Assembly: GCF_023006505.1 (NCBI RefSeq)
Contig: NZ_JALBGV010000026.1
Span: 1-64,000, forward strand
Length of the DNA: 64,000 nucleotides
From: Neorhizobium sp. SHOUNA12A
GTDB lineage: Bacteria > Pseudomonadota > Alphaproteobacteria > Rhizobiales > Rhizobiaceae
Direction of reading: 5' to 3'
Below the pieces are notes generated by a model. The model did not search any database. It was not told the origin of the DNA and saw only the letters and a program-made list of their open reading frames with translations. Position 1 is the first letter of the stretch, and every line of letters begins with the position of its first letter. Below, in pieces: positions 52,809 through 62,414 of the stretch. Both the position numbers and the translations under genes were made by a program.

Positions 52809-52887
52809 CTGACTAACCTCCCGGTGTCGTGATGATCTGCCTCGTCTGACCCGGCGTTTGCGGATCAGCCGAGATGGCATTGGGGGT

Positions 52888-53865
52888 TTACTCGGGCTTC
52901 AGCCCGATGCTCTCGATGATGGACTTGCTCTTTTCCATCTCTTTGGCGAGATAGGTCTTTGCCTGCGCCGAGGTGCTGGCGACCGATGTGATGTTTTGGG
53001 CCGCCAGCCGGTCCTTGACGTCCTGCTGGGCGAAGATTGCCTTGAGCTCAGCATTGAGCTTTTCGGTTACGACGGGAGGTGTTCCGGCGGGTGCAATTAG
53101 CGCAAGCCAGTTCAGGTATTCGAAGCCTGGAACAGCGTCTGCGATGGGCGGGATCTTTTCAGTGCCCAAGGGCTCGGTACCCGTGTGAGCGAAAGCTTTC
53201 ATCTTTCCGCTTTCCACAAACGGGCGTACCGTCTCATACCCGGAAAACACCATGTCGACAAAGCCACCCGCCACGTTGTTGAGACTTTCACCCGCTCCTT
53301 TGAACGGGATGTCGCGGATCTGGATGCCGGCGCTTTTGTTGAGAAGCCCAAGAGCCAGCTGCGCGCCCGCGCCTCGGCCCGATGTCCCGGCCGTTAGCTT
53401 GCCGGGATTGGCCTTTGCGTAGGCGATAAGCTCCTGCATGGTCTTGAACGGCAGATTGGCACGAACTCCCAAAACAAAAGGATAGGCAGTCAGGATCGAC
53501 ACCGGCACGAAGGTTTCGGTCTTGTATGGCAGTTTGGAATACAGAAACGGGTTGTTGGCAATGGCGGCCGTGACGACCAGCAATGTCTGGCCATCCGGCG
53601 GCGCCTGGGCGAGCAGCGCGGTGCCGATGACGGAATTACTACCGGCGTGGTTTTCCTTGACGATCGGTTGCCCTAATTTTTGAGAGAGCTTGTCCGAGAA
53701 TGCAGCCGCAACGGCGTCGGTGCCGCCGCCAGGAGCATAGGGTATGATAAGCTTGATCGGTTTGGTCGGATAAGGCGCGTCCTGGGCAGCTACATTTTCA
53801 ATTGCCAGACCCGAGAAAGCGGCCATGGTCGCAACGAGCGCCAAAGTTCGGATAACCTGTCCCAT
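52888..53865 (-). CDS. tctC: TctC-family periplasmic binding protein (second system)
   Basis: This is a 325-residue exported protein with signal peptide IRTLALVATMAAFSGLAIEN then VAAQ. The mature protein starts with YPTKPIKLIIPYAPGGGTDA, then ENHAGSNSVIGT, DIPFKGAGESL and NWLALIAPAGTP, all family features. ATG at 53865 after GGAG. First gene of the tctCBA-FAH operon, divergent from lacI, with a LacI-type operator 139 bases upstream. Confidence 0.9.
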   Translation of the reverse strand: MGQVIRTLALVATMAAFSGLAIENVAAQDAPYPTKPIKLIIPYAPGGGTDAVAAAFSDKLSQKLGQPIVKENHAGSNSVIGTALLAQAPPDGQTLLVVTAAIANNPFLYSKLPYKTETFVPVSILTAYPFVLGVRANLPFKTMQELIAYAKANPGKLTAGTSGRGAGAQLALGLLNKSAGIQIRDIPFKGAGESLNNVAGGFVDMVFSGYETVRPFVESGKMKAFAHTGTEPLGTEKIPPIADAVPGFEYLNWLALIAPAGTPPVVTEKLNAELKAIFAQQDVKDRLAAQNITSVASTSAQAKTYLAKEMEKSKSIIESIGLKPE

Positions 53866-54003
53866 TCGTCTCCTCCTTGAATGATCTATTATTCTGTGAG
53901 CCGACAGCAGCAAGACCTCGTCACCTCCCGACGCAGTCCCGTGCTGAAAAATTGGCTTGGCGGTTAAGCTTGCCGAGGCCCGAAAGAAAGAGTAGCGGAT
54001 GAA

Positions 54004-54015
54004 GACAACGTTGTC
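54004..54015. promoter_or_regulatory. LacI-family operator, copy 1
   Basis: GACAACGTTGTC is a perfect 12-bp palindrome with central CG, the usual form of LacI/PurR-family operators. It lies between tctC and the lacI-type gene. An identical copy lies at 55255-55266, and the shared context AAGACAACGTTGTCTA is 16 bp long. Confidence 0.8.
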
Positions 54016-54024
54016 TATGCTATT

Positions 54025-54053
54025 TTGACGGTCCCGGTGGCTTGGTGTAGAGA
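54025..54053 (+). promoter_or_regulatory. Probable promoter of the LacI-type regulator
   Basis: TTGACG (54025-54030), a 17-base spacer and TAGAGA (54048-54053) form a sigma-70-type promoter ending 66 bases before the regulator. The operator lies 9 bases upstream of the -35 box. Confidence 0.5.
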
Positions 54054-54118
54054 CGCTTCACGGCTTGTGGTTGCGACGCTGTTCAAGTGCGTGACCAGTA
54101 GCATCGATAGAGACGAGA

Positions 54119-55156
54119 ATGACTATGGACCAGCGAGACGTAAAGAACCCGACACTGGTTGATGTGGCAAAGAAAGCTGGCGTTTCTCTCAGCACCGCAG
54201 CGCGCGTCTTGCGCAATTCCGATTATGCCGTTGATGCCAGGCTCAAGGAAAAGGTGAACGTAGCCGCCAAAGCCGTGGGATATGTCCCCAATCTCGTGGC
54301 CCGGCGATTGCGTGGAGGCAGGCAAGGTGTGGTCGGACTGGTGATTGGAGACATGCTCGATGCTCACTATGGCATGATCGCTGAAAGCGTGACGAAGCGA
54401 GCGGAGACCGCCCACTCCACCTTTGCCATCGTCTGCAACATGCAACGCGATCCGTTGCTGGAGATCAAATACCTGCGCAAGCTTCTCGAATACCGCGTCG
54501 ACGGCATCATCATTGCGGGCGGCGGCTTTGATCAGTGGACCCATCACGGGGAACTCGTGGAGACGGTCGACGAGTTAAAGCGCTCGGGTACGGTCGTCGT
54601 CTCGCTCATGCCAAGGAACATACAAGTACCTGTCTTTGCAGCAGATAGTGAGGCGATCGGAATCTCCAAGGCAAAGTTCATCGTCGAGAACGGGCACAAG
54701 AAAATCGGCATCCTGCTTGGCCCGGCGCGCAACGATATGACGAAGCAGCGCATGCAGGCAATGACGAGCTATCTGTCGGGTCACATGGTGGATTATGCAA
54801 TTGCCAATATCGATTCCACCCCTGAAGCCGGTGCACGGGGCGCAGCCGAAATGCTGTTACGAAACCCCGATTTTACGGCGCTGATCTGTGGCTCCGATGC
54901 GATCGCATTTGGAGCAATCAGTCATCTTCGATCAGAGGGAATTGAAATCCCCGCGCGGATCTCTGTCATGGGCCTCGGCAATACGCGGCTAGCGACGCTG
55001 TCCACGCCGCGGCTGACAACGGTTGAAATGAATTTCCACCACGCAGGCGAAGCAGCACTGGACTTCATCATGTCGGACAATGCGTCATCGTCCCAGTCGA
55101 GCGGGGAAGTCATTGGTCATTCGATCGTCGTCGGAGAAACCTTCGCATCTCTTTAG
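54119..55156 (+). CDS. LacI-family transcriptional regulator
   Basis: This is a 345-residue repressor. The HTH is TLVDVAKKAGVSLSTAARVL (residues 12-31), followed by the hinge helix (PNLVARRLRGG) and a periplasmic-binding-like effector domain with GLVIGDMLDAHYG, VDGIIIAGGG and ICGSDAIAFGAISHL. It lies between the tctCBA-FAH operon and the acyl-CoA ligase operon. Identical palindromes before both make it the likely repressor of the whole cluster and perhaps of itself. ATG at 54125 is an alternative start. Confidence 0.9.
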   Translation: MTMDQRDVKNPTLVDVAKKAGVSLSTAARVLRNSDYAVDARLKEKVNVAAKAVGYVPNLVARRLRGGRQGVVGLVIGDMLDAHYGMIAESVTKRAETAHSTFAIVCNMQRDPLLEIKYLRKLLEYRVDGIIIAGGGFDQWTHHGELVETVDELKRSGTVVVSLMPRNIQVPVFAADSEAIGISKAKFIVENGHKKIGILLGPARNDMTKQRMQAMTSYLSGHMVDYAIANIDSTPEAGARGAAEMLLRNPDFTALICGSDAIAFGAISHLRSEGIEIPARISVMGLGNTRLATLSTPRLTTVEMNFHHAGEAALDFIMSDNASSSQSSGEVIGHSIVVGETFASL

Positions 55157-55222
55157 TATGGCGGCTATGCCGATACGCCAGATGTGTTTTACGGTCTCAG
55201 CGCTATCGCAATAATCGCGGCA

Positions 55223-55266
55223 TTGACAGCTCATATTTCTCCGGTTAGTGAAAAGACAACGTTGTC
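55223..55266 (+). promoter_or_regulatory. Promoter of the CoA-ligase operon with LacI operator copy 2
   Basis: A consensus -35 TTGACA (55223-55228) is followed at 17 bases by a weak -10 (TAGTGA, 55246-55251). The operator GACAACGTTGTC (55255-55266) would cover the transcription start. This is a classic repression layout. The ATG is at 55285. Confidence 0.75.
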
Positions 55267-55284
55267 TACGGCGGTATTCCCGAA

Positions 55285-57429
55285 ATGGCCTCGAATATGA
55301 ATAGGGCGTCGCTTATGGGCGTGCTGCCATCTCCACAAGTCATCGCCGTCGCCGGTGCTTCAGACCTCGAAGGTGGCAACTATTATGGCGCCCGGGTGCT
55401 CGCCAATCTTGTCGAAGGTGGCGCGCGTGCGACCGTTTATCCAGTCAACCCGCGACTGGCCGGCACGACCCTGCTGGGTCTTCCAGTTTACGGGTCACTT
55501 TCGGACCTGCCGTCGACGCCCGACATGGTGTTTGTGGTGACGCCGATAAAGTTCGTCATTCCCACGCTAGAGGAGGCAGCCAAGCTCGGCGTGCACAGTT
55601 GTGTCGTGGTGACGGCGGAAAGCGGCAACGAGAACGAGCGTCTGATATTCCGCACACGGATTTCGCAACTCGCCAAGGTTTCCCGAATGCGGATTATCGG
55701 CCCGAATTCGATGGGTGTTTTGAACGGCAATCTCAGCCTGAATGGAAGCTTTGCGTCGGGAACACGTGGCGGGCGCGTTCCTGCGGGCGGGATCGCTTGC
55801 CTTTCACAGAGCGGGGCGACGATCTCAGCCATGTTGCAGTGGTTCGGCGAGACATCGGTCGGCTTTTCTTGGCTGGTCAGCACCGGCGATGAAAGCGCGA
55901 CCGGCATAGAAGAGCTAATGCAGGCCATGGTGGACGATCCGAGCGTGCATTCGATTATGCTGTTTTTAGAAGGCATCGGAGATGGTGCCGCGTTCCGGCG
56001 CGCGGCGCTGTCGGCGCGGCTGGCTGGAAAACCCGTGACGATGCTACAGGTGGGCAGATCCGTCAAAGGGCGTGCGGCCGTCCAATCCCATACCGGTCGC
56101 GTGGCAGGCACGCGAGAGGTGTTTGCTGCAATCGCGCAGGAAACCGGCATCACCGAAACGGACAGTTTCGTCGAGTTCTTCAGTGTCGGTCGCACCCTGG
56201 CGCAACGGGCGCGGCGTCGCGATCAACTGCCGCGCAACCGGCGTGCGGCGGTCATCACAGTATCGGGCGGTGCTGCGTCGCTAAGCGCCGATCATATTGA
56301 GGTTATCGGCTGGGATCTGGCGCAATTTTCGCCAGCCATGGTCGCAGCTTTGGCTGAATCGACCGGGCAGGCCGGTATTCATAATCCGGCGGATATCGGC
56401 GGGGTCTGGCGCAACCCGGATAAGGTGAGGCGGGCGATAAATACCATTGCTCAGGACGCCAGCATCGACACGATCTTTCTGTCGCTGGGCGCCGGCGGCA
56501 TCTTTGCGGAGGCGGTCGCGCGCGCGGTCGTGGCGGCTGCCGGGGAAGTTGCGCAGGACGTATTCGTCGCATGGGTTGGAATTTCCGCAGAAGTACAGGC
56601 GATCTTCGATAAAGCCGGCATTCCCGCATTCGGCGATTTTCCGCTGGCGGCCCGCGCTGCCGAGGCTTGTGCCAAGTTTTCGCGGAGCCATGCGGATAAG
56701 GCTGGAGCGGTGGAGTTGATAAGCCTTCTGGATGGAGCGCCGGTCAACGCATCGGCCGTTCCAGCGGATGGGCCCCAATCCATCTGGACTGTTACGCAAG
56801 CTTTGGCAGACCTGAGGCTGGCCGGACTTCCATGTGCGGCATTCGACGTCGTTTCGAAGTTTGATGCCGCCGAAATCGGCGCCCGTGCCGAACAGATTGG
56901 CTTTCCGGTTGCCCTCAAGCTCAGTTCGCCGGATATGAACCACAAATCTGATGACGGTGGTGTCGTCATCCGACTTGGGGACCGGGCGGCGGTCGAGGCT
57001 GCTGCCGAGACGTTCGAGGAAATCGCTGGCCGAAAGAGGCTCACCGCAACGTCTGTGCTGGTCCAGAAGATGTCGCAGGGTGTGGAAATCCTGGTCGGGA
57101 TCAAGCGGGACCCGTCGTTCGGGCTGGTGCTTGTCGTTGGTCTCGGCGGCACGCTGGCGGAACTGCATGCGGAGGTCGCAGCCGTCGTTCTGCCGACAAC
57201 ACCGCCCATGCTGCGCAGGCTTTTGTCGCGAAACGCTCGTTTGAACATGCTCCTCGACGGCTATCGCGGCCAGCCCGCTGCCGACCGGGACGCGCTGGTT
57301 GCATTTCTGGCGGCTTTCGCCGACTGGGCGCTCGGCAAAGGGGAGGCACTGACGGAAGTTGATCTCAATCCGGTGATGGTCTCGGGCGGGCTTGTATCGA
57401 TCGTCGATGCGCGCGCCGTGTGGAACTAG
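55285..57429 (+). CDS. NDP-forming acyl-CoA synthetase (acetate-CoA ligase family)
   Basis: This is a 714-residue fused enzyme. The N-terminal CoA-binding domain has VIAVAGASDLEGGNYYG and the ligase domain has GPNSMGVLNG and LSQSGATISAML. The phospho-histidine is in AAVQSHTGRVAG (about residue 265). A C-terminal ATP-grasp domain (about 490-714) includes FPVALKLSSPDMNHKSDDGG and ALTEVDLNPVMV. It activates a carboxylic acid to its CoA thioester with ATP. First gene of the + strand operon, under operator copy 2. It should act on the acid imported by TctABC. Confidence 0.85.
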   Translation: MASNMNRASLMGVLPSPQVIAVAGASDLEGGNYYGARVLANLVEGGARATVYPVNPRLAGTTLLGLPVYGSLSDLPSTPDMVFVVTPIKFVIPTLEEAAKLGVHSCVVVTAESGNENERLIFRTRISQLAKVSRMRIIGPNSMGVLNGNLSLNGSFASGTRGGRVPAGGIACLSQSGATISAMLQWFGETSVGFSWLVSTGDESATGIEELMQAMVDDPSVHSIMLFLEGIGDGAAFRRAALSARLAGKPVTMLQVGRSVKGRAAVQSHTGRVAGTREVFAAIAQETGITETDSFVEFFSVGRTLAQRARRRDQLPRNRRAAVITVSGGAASLSADHIEVIGWDLAQFSPAMVAALAESTGQAGIHNPADIGGVWRNPDKVRRAINTIAQDASIDTIFLSLGAGGIFAEAVARAVVAAAGEVAQDVFVAWVGISAEVQAIFDKAGIPAFGDFPLAARAAEACAKFSRSHADKAGAVELISLLDGAPVNASAVPADGPQSIWTVTQALADLRLAGLPCAAFDVVSKFDAAEIGARAEQIGFPVALKLSSPDMNHKSDDGGVVIRLGDRAAVEAAAETFEEIAGRKRLTATSVLVQKMSQGVEILVGIKRDPSFGLVLVVGLGGTLAELHAEVAAVVLPTTPPMLRRLLSRNARLNMLLDGYRGQPAADRDALVAFLAAFADWALGKGEALTEVDLNPVMVSGGLVSIVDARAVWN

Positions 57430-57458
57430 CCAATATCGACGACACGGGGAGGAAGTTT

Positions 57459-58601
57459 GTGGTGGGCAGGAAGAACGAGGCGCGCATAATCGGGGTGGGC
57501 AATACCGAATACCGCAAGAAGATCGATCGTCCTGCCGAAGTGCTGGCGATTGAGGCCGTGCTGGCGGCAGCTGCCGATGCCGGGATCGATGCCCGACAAA
57601 TTGACGGGATCATACCCTATCCCGGCCATGTGGGCGATGACGTTATCCAAGCGGAGCTTTCGCTCAATCCGCGCTTCCGAGCGACGATCGACATGGGCGG
57701 CTGCGGCGCGGTGTCGGCACTCCGGCTCGCATCGATGGCTGTTGTCAGCGGCGCGGCCGATCATGTCTTGCTGTTTCGCGGGTTAAGGGGGAGTTCCGGA
57801 ACGCGCAAGGCGGACCGCCCGTCTTTCTTGCCTGGGCAGCCGTTCCGTCGACATCTCGAACATGTGTACGGCATGAACACGCCGGCCCAGCGTTATGCGG
57901 TTCTGTGCCAGCGCTACAAGCACGAATACGGGCTGGATCGACGCACGCTGGGGGAGATCGCCTTGGCCGCCCGCGCCCACGCAAACCTCAATCCGAACGC
58001 CCAGATGCACGGCCGTGAACTGACGATGGACGATTATCTGGCGGGACGGATGATTGCCGATCCCTATACGCTGTTCGATTGCTGCCTGGAAACGGACGGA
58101 GCAAGCGCGGTGATCGTCTCGACGCGCAATGAGGCGCGGGATATCCGCATCCTGTCGGTGGCCGAAGCGCAGGGCGTCTCGCCCGACGATACGTCGAACC
58201 GCGATCCGTTCCTCGATATCGGGCTGACACAATCAGCAGATCGGGTCTGGAACGATCTGGGCATGGGGCCTGGAGATATGGACGCCGCGATGATCTACGA
58301 CTGTTTTACGTTCGAGGTACTGCATCAGATCGAAGAGGCGGGATTTGCCGCGCACGGAGAGGCGGCCGCGCTGATCGCCGATGGCGGCATTCGTCTGGGT
58401 GGCAAATTGCCGATCAATACGCATGGAGGGATGTTGTCGGAAGCCCATCAGGCGGGCCTCAACCACGTGATCGAATCCGTGCGCCAGTTGCGGGGCGAAT
58501 GCGGCGGCCGTCAAGTGGAGAATGCCCGGCTTATCGCGGTGACGGGATGGGGACAACTTGGCGATGGAAGCTTCGCCGTTCTGGGAGGAAAAAATGTTTG
58601 A
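57459..58601 (+). CDS. Thiolase-family protein (SCP-x type, DUF35-linked)
   Basis: This is a non-canonical thiolase of about 380 residues: GVGNTEYRKKIDRPAEVLAI at the start, MGGCGAVSALRLASMAVVSG with the nucleophile Cys, HGRELTMDDYLAGRMIADPY, and INTHGGMLSEAHQAGLNHVI with the catalytic His. The lipid-transfer-type thiolases that work with a DUF35 partner look like this, and the DUF35 gene follows with an 8-base overlap. Start GTG at 57459 after GGGGAGGAAG; the frame is open back to 57420. It should cleave a beta-ketoacyl-CoA. Confidence 0.85.
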   Translation: MVGRKNEARIIGVGNTEYRKKIDRPAEVLAIEAVLAAAADAGIDARQIDGIIPYPGHVGDDVIQAELSLNPRFRATIDMGGCGAVSALRLASMAVVSGAADHVLLFRGLRGSSGTRKADRPSFLPGQPFRRHLEHVYGMNTPAQRYAVLCQRYKHEYGLDRRTLGEIALAARAHANLNPNAQMHGRELTMDDYLAGRMIADPYTLFDCCLETDGASAVIVSTRNEARDIRILSVAEAQGVSPDDTSNRDPFLDIGLTQSADRVWNDLGMGPGDMDAAMIYDCFTFEVLHQIEEAGFAAHGEAAALIADGGIRLGGKLPINTHGGMLSEAHQAGLNHVIESVRQLRGECGGRQVENARLIAVTGWGQLGDGSFAVLGGKNV

Positions 58602-59028
58602 TCTCGATCAGATTCCGGTGCCGGATCTTTCTGACCCTAATTTTGCCCCCTTCTGGGAAGGCACACATAATCACCAATTGAAGATCCAGAAATGTGGCAC
58701 TTGCGAAACCCATCGCTGGCCGCCGCGCATCAACTGCCAGACCTGCCGGTCGAGCGATGTCGAATGGGTGGTTGTCGAACCGCGCGGGACGTTGTTCACC
58801 TACACGATCGTCGGCCGCCCGACCGCAAAGGGATTTTCCTCCACGCCGTACACGGTCGGTTTTATTGCGCTCGACGCGGTTCCGAACGTGCGGATTATCG
58901 GCAACGTCGTTGATGTCGATCCGTCCGCGGTGACGATTGGGATGTCTCTCACCGGTCGCTTCGTCGTGGCGGGGCCCAACGAGGAGATGACGCTGATTCA
59001 CTGGGCGCCCACGTCGGTCGGCGCCTGA
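58594..59028 (+). CDS. DUF35 Zn-ribbon/OB-fold acyl-CoA-binding protein
   Basis: This is a 144-residue protein. The rubredoxin-like Zn ribbon KCGTCETHRWPPRINCQTC (C-x2-C...C-x2-C) is followed by an OB fold (PRGTLFTYTIVGRPTAKGFS). Such proteins bind the thiolase of the same operon and present the CoA substrate. ATG at 58594 after GGGAGGAAA, overlapping the thiolase stop. The open frame from 58558 is not needed. Confidence 0.85.
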   Translation: MFDLDQIPVPDLSDPNFAPFWEGTHNHQLKIQKCGTCETHRWPPRINCQTCRSSDVEWVVVEPRGTLFTYTIVGRPTAKGFSSTPYTVGFIALDAVPNVRIIGNVVDVDPSAVTIGMSLTGRFVVAGPNEEMTLIHWAPTSVGA

Positions 59029-59069
59029 TGGTTGTGAGTGCCTGAACGTTGATGACTGGGAGGACGAAC

Positions 59070-59849
59070 ATGGGCGGATTGCTTTATTGCAAAGTCGAGG
59101 ACCGGGGACGGATCCGAATCGTGACGATCAACCGGCCGGAGGTGGCGAATGCGCTCAACCGCGAGGCCAGTCACGAAATGGAGACTGTGTGGAACGACTT
59201 TGCTGCCAATGACGATCTGTGGATTGGCATCGTGACGGGGGAGGGCGATCGCGCCTTCTCGGCTGGCAATGACCTCAAGGCCCAGGCCGCTGGCAAGCGG
59301 GGGCCGCGCCCACATACGGGCTTCGGAGGGCTAGCGATGCGCTGCGATCTGACAAAGCCAATCATCGCCGCCGTCAACGGGCTGGCGGTCGGTGGAGGCT
59401 TCGAACTGGCTCTGGCCTGCGATCTGGTGATTGCGTCTGAAAATGCTTATTTCAGCTTGCCGGAGGGAAAGGTCGGCATGATGGCATCCGGCGGGGGCGT
59501 CCAGCGCCTTCCGCGCATCATCCCGCAAAAAGAGGCGCTTGGCATCATTCTCACCGGCCGGCGGGTGACGGCGCAAGAGGGCCGGCGTCTCGGGTTTGTC
59601 AACGAGGTCGTGCCGCCTTCGAAAGCCCTGGAGGCGGCAATGGTCTGGGCCAACCAGATCCTGGAACTCGCTCCCCTTTCGGTCAGAGCCGCCAAGGAAG
59701 CCGTCTACAGCAGTCTCGACAAGCCAACCCTGGAAGATGCATTGCGGGCAAGTTATCCGATCCATTCCACACTCGCCGAGACGGAGGATTTCATCGAGGG
59801 TCCGAAGGCGTTCAGTGAAAAACGCAAGCCGGTCTGGAAGAACCGCTGA
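59070..59849 (+). CDS. Enoyl-CoA hydratase/isomerase family protein
   Basis: This is a 259-residue crotonase-fold enzyme. The oxyanion holes are in AFSAGNDLKAQ and VNGLAVGGGFELALACDLV. It continues with FSLPEGKVGMMASGGGVQRL and LTGRRVTAQEGRRLGFVNEV. The Glu pair of classical hydratases is only partly kept (SLPEGKVG has one). It hydrates or isomerises an enoyl-CoA in the pathway fed by the ligase. ATG at 59070 after GGGAGG. Confidence 0.85.
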   Translation: MGGLLYCKVEDRGRIRIVTINRPEVANALNREASHEMETVWNDFAANDDLWIGIVTGEGDRAFSAGNDLKAQAAGKRGPRPHTGFGGLAMRCDLTKPIIAAVNGLAVGGGFELALACDLVIASENAYFSLPEGKVGMMASGGGVQRLPRIIPQKEALGIILTGRRVTAQEGRRLGFVNEVVPPSKALEAAMVWANQILELAPLSVRAAKEAVYSSLDKPTLEDALRASYPIHSTLAETEDFIEGPKAFSEKRKPVWKNR

Positions 59850-59922
59850 TGCGAACACAGGTAACTGCGCGCTCGCCCCATTGTGACATTGGGCCAATTC
59901 CTATTAGCCAGGAGACTGTAAC

Positions 59923-60912
59923 ATGGATACAACGATCCTCGGCCGGACGGGTCTGAAAGTCAGCGTGGCAGCGCTTGGGGCTGGCGGCAGCAGCAGGCTG
60001 GGTCTGCGCACCGGAGCCAGCGAAACGGAAGCAGTCGATCTGGTTCGCGCGGCGATCGATCGAGGTATCAATTTCATCGACACCGCACCTGCCTATGGCA
60101 CGGAAAGCGTGGTTGGGCAGGCCATTCGCAATTGCCGCGACAAGATCATCGTCTCGACCAAAGTCAAAGCAACTCTGCCCGGCGCGAGCTATGAAGGTGC
60201 CGACTTCGTCAAGCCCGGCGACATCACCAGAAGCGTGGAGAAAAGTCTGCGGGTTCTTGGCGCAGACCATATAGATATCATCCATCTCCATGGTGTACGT
60301 CCTCATCATTACGAGTTCTGCCTGAATGAGTTACTGCCTGAACTGCTGCAAGTTCGTGATGCAGGGAAAGTCCGTTTTCTCGGGATCACCGAAGCATTTG
60401 GCACAGATCCTTCCCGCCAGGTCATGCAACGCGCGATTGGCGATGGGGTTTGGGACGTGATTATGCTGGGCCATAATTTCGTCAATCAATCAGCGACGCA
60501 ACATCTGTTACCTCGCGCGGCGCAAGCCAATCTCGGTGTGATGGCAATGTACGCAGTCCGCGGAGCACTTGCTAAAAAGGACAGGCTTGACAATCTTGTC
60601 GCCAGGCTGATCAGCTCCGGCGAAATTGATCCCCACGCCGTCGAAACGAACGATCTGTGCGATCTTCTTCTCGAGCCGGGGATATCGGGTTCGTTGACAG
60701 AAGCTGCCTACCGCTTTTGTCGTCATAGTTCAGGTGTCGACGTCGTCCTGACCGGCACCGGAAACCTAAAGCATCTTGACGACAATATTGCAGCCATCAA
60801 CGGGAAGCCATTGCCGGAGCACATCGTTGAGCGATTATCACTGGTGTTCGGCAACGTTCGGTCTGCAACCGGAGATATAGAGGTGGCATCCGTCTCGCAG
60901 ATGCCGCAATAG
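59923..60912 (+). CDS. Aldo/keto reductase
   Basis: This is a 329-residue AKR. The tetrad is Asp53 and Tyr58 (FIDTAPAYG), Lys80 (IIVSTKVKA) and His123 (IIHLHGVRP). The N-terminal hairpin is LGRTGLKVSVAALGAGG. NADPH-dependent reduction or oxidation of a carbonyl, or of a galactose/threonine-dehydrogenase-like substrate. It ends the operon, 73 bases after the hydratase. Confidence 0.85.
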   Translation: MDTTILGRTGLKVSVAALGAGGSSRLGLRTGASETEAVDLVRAAIDRGINFIDTAPAYGTESVVGQAIRNCRDKIIVSTKVKATLPGASYEGADFVKPGDITRSVEKSLRVLGADHIDIIHLHGVRPHHYEFCLNELLPELLQVRDAGKVRFLGITEAFGTDPSRQVMQRAIGDGVWDVIMLGHNFVNQSATQHLLPRAAQANLGVMAMYAVRGALAKKDRLDNLVARLISSGEIDPHAVETNDLCDLLLEPGISGSLTEAAYRFCRHSSGVDVVLTGTGNLKHLDDNIAAINGKPLPEHIVERLSLVFGNVRSATGDIEVASVSQMPQ

Positions 60913-61353
60913 CTCGCTTGAGCAATTGGCCTGGTTGACGGTCGAAACCTCCCCACGTCCGGTCACCGTTCCTGGTAGCTCCACTCCTATGTCGCGTTCG
61001 GCGGGCGGGTCAACGAGAATGGGACCAGGCTCAGATTGGCATTTCGTGATCGTTCTGGCTGCTGATGTGGCGGCCTGGCTTGTTCTAAGGGTGCCAGCGT
61101 GAATGCACTGGTTCAAGAGCCTTGGACCTTCTAATTATCTGCTCCAAAGTTGTCGCTCCCGATATGTCCCGTGCCGTAGGATTCCGCCGCCATCAAGCTT
61201 AGAGATCAGAACCGCTGTGACCGCATTCCTACTCCATGCCAGGCGCGGGCTCGTGAAACCTATCCTGGAGAGGTCAGCGCGAGCTTCACTGACCCGGCCC
61301 CTCCGACCGCAGGTCATCAGTTCAAACAAATTGCGAGAGCTCAAGAGGTAGTC
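60913..61353. other. Intergenic stretch, nothing recognised
   Basis: Only short frames with no family resemblance. No clear terminator after the aldo/keto reductase gene was seen. Confidence 0.4.
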
Positions 61354-61956
61354 CTAGCGCGGAGGGCTGATCGCATCTCGGATCCTATGGAACATTGGCA
61401 TGACATCATCGAAACTCGCCTTGGTGGTAGCGCAGGTAACGGTTGTCCGTCCCTTGGGGGTTTCGAGCATGGACATCATCAGCCGAACGTTCGCGTGGTC
61501 AGGACCGGTTTTAGGAACGCCGATGAACTCGACTCCGGTGACGTCATCGATCTCGAAAGCGCTGGCGGTCTCCAGCTCTATGTTAGCCGAGAGCGATCTG
61601 CGGGCCTGGACGCTCCATTTCTCGTCGAGGATCATCGCGTTGATCTGAGGCTGAGTGAAACCAACGTTCCGGGGATCGGAACGAAACGTAACGCCGCAGA
61701 GATTGTTTGATGTTCCGACTGGCGGCGGTTGTCCGGAGGCAGGGTCGATCCCGAAAAGGACGTCATATACCGGGTCCTTTGTAGAGTCGCGCTTGATGAC
61801 GAACCCACTGCCGAGATTGATCTTTAGCCCGCTGACGGGATCTTCCATTCCGTGTGCTGGCAGAGAGATGCAGATCGCGGCCATGAACGCCGATCGCCGC
61901 GAGAGGTTTGTCAGGATGGGGATGAATCGACCGCCCAGTGTCATGTTTAAAACCAT
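61354..61956 (-). CDS. Hypothetical exported protein
   Basis: This is a protein of about 200 residues. The N-terminus (NLSRRSAFMAAICISLPAHG) looks like a cleavable signal peptide. The mature part, with GLKINLGSGFVIKRDSTKDP, CGVTFRSDPRNVGFTQPQIN and TTVTCATTKASFDD, holds two Cys that could pair. Family not recognised; a small periplasmic protein. Alternative start at 61974. Confidence 0.5.
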   Translation of the reverse strand: MVLNMTLGGRFIPILTNLSRRSAFMAAICISLPAHGMEDPVSGLKINLGSGFVIKRDSTKDPVYDVLFGIDPASGQPPPVGTSNNLCGVTFRSDPRNVGFTQPQINAMILDEKWSVQARRSLSANIELETASAFEIDDVTGVEFIGVPKTGPDHANVRLMMSMLETPKGRTTVTCATTKASFDDVMPMFHRIRDAISPPR

Positions 61957-61974
61957 GTGGTACCTTTCCATCAA

Positions 61975-62414
61975 CGTCGGTGCTGTCCGCCTCCCACCTT
62001 GACCGTGACTTCATCTACCGCGTTGCAGACGGGTCCAGATCTCGCCGTGTCTTCACCCGTCGTGTTGGCCACGATGTTTGGCCTCTCCGCCGGAAGCAGG
62101 ATCAGCCGCGAGGCTGCAGCAGCGCCAGCACGACTGTCGATGCAGCAAGGACGGCGGTAATGTGCTTCGGTCGATCCCTTGCTTTCGAACGATGCGCATC
62201 GATCCGCTTCCTCAAGTTCCGTTTCCTTGTATGAAGGTCTCAGTCTCTAACGGGGCTGCAAGTCCTGGGAAAAAAACGCCAGTTCGATATTCGAAAGGAG
62301 AAACAAACCTGGTAGGCCAGAGCCGTCGAGCCCCGTCGACCATTACGGCCAGTATGATGTATATCCCATTGGCATATCCCATTTGTTGAGCTACATAGAT
62401 AAAGCCTTTCTCAG
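61975..62414. other. Intergenic stretch, nothing recognised
   Basis: Frames on both strands are short and carry no motif. It should contain the promoters of the exported protein and of vapB. Confidence 0.4.
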
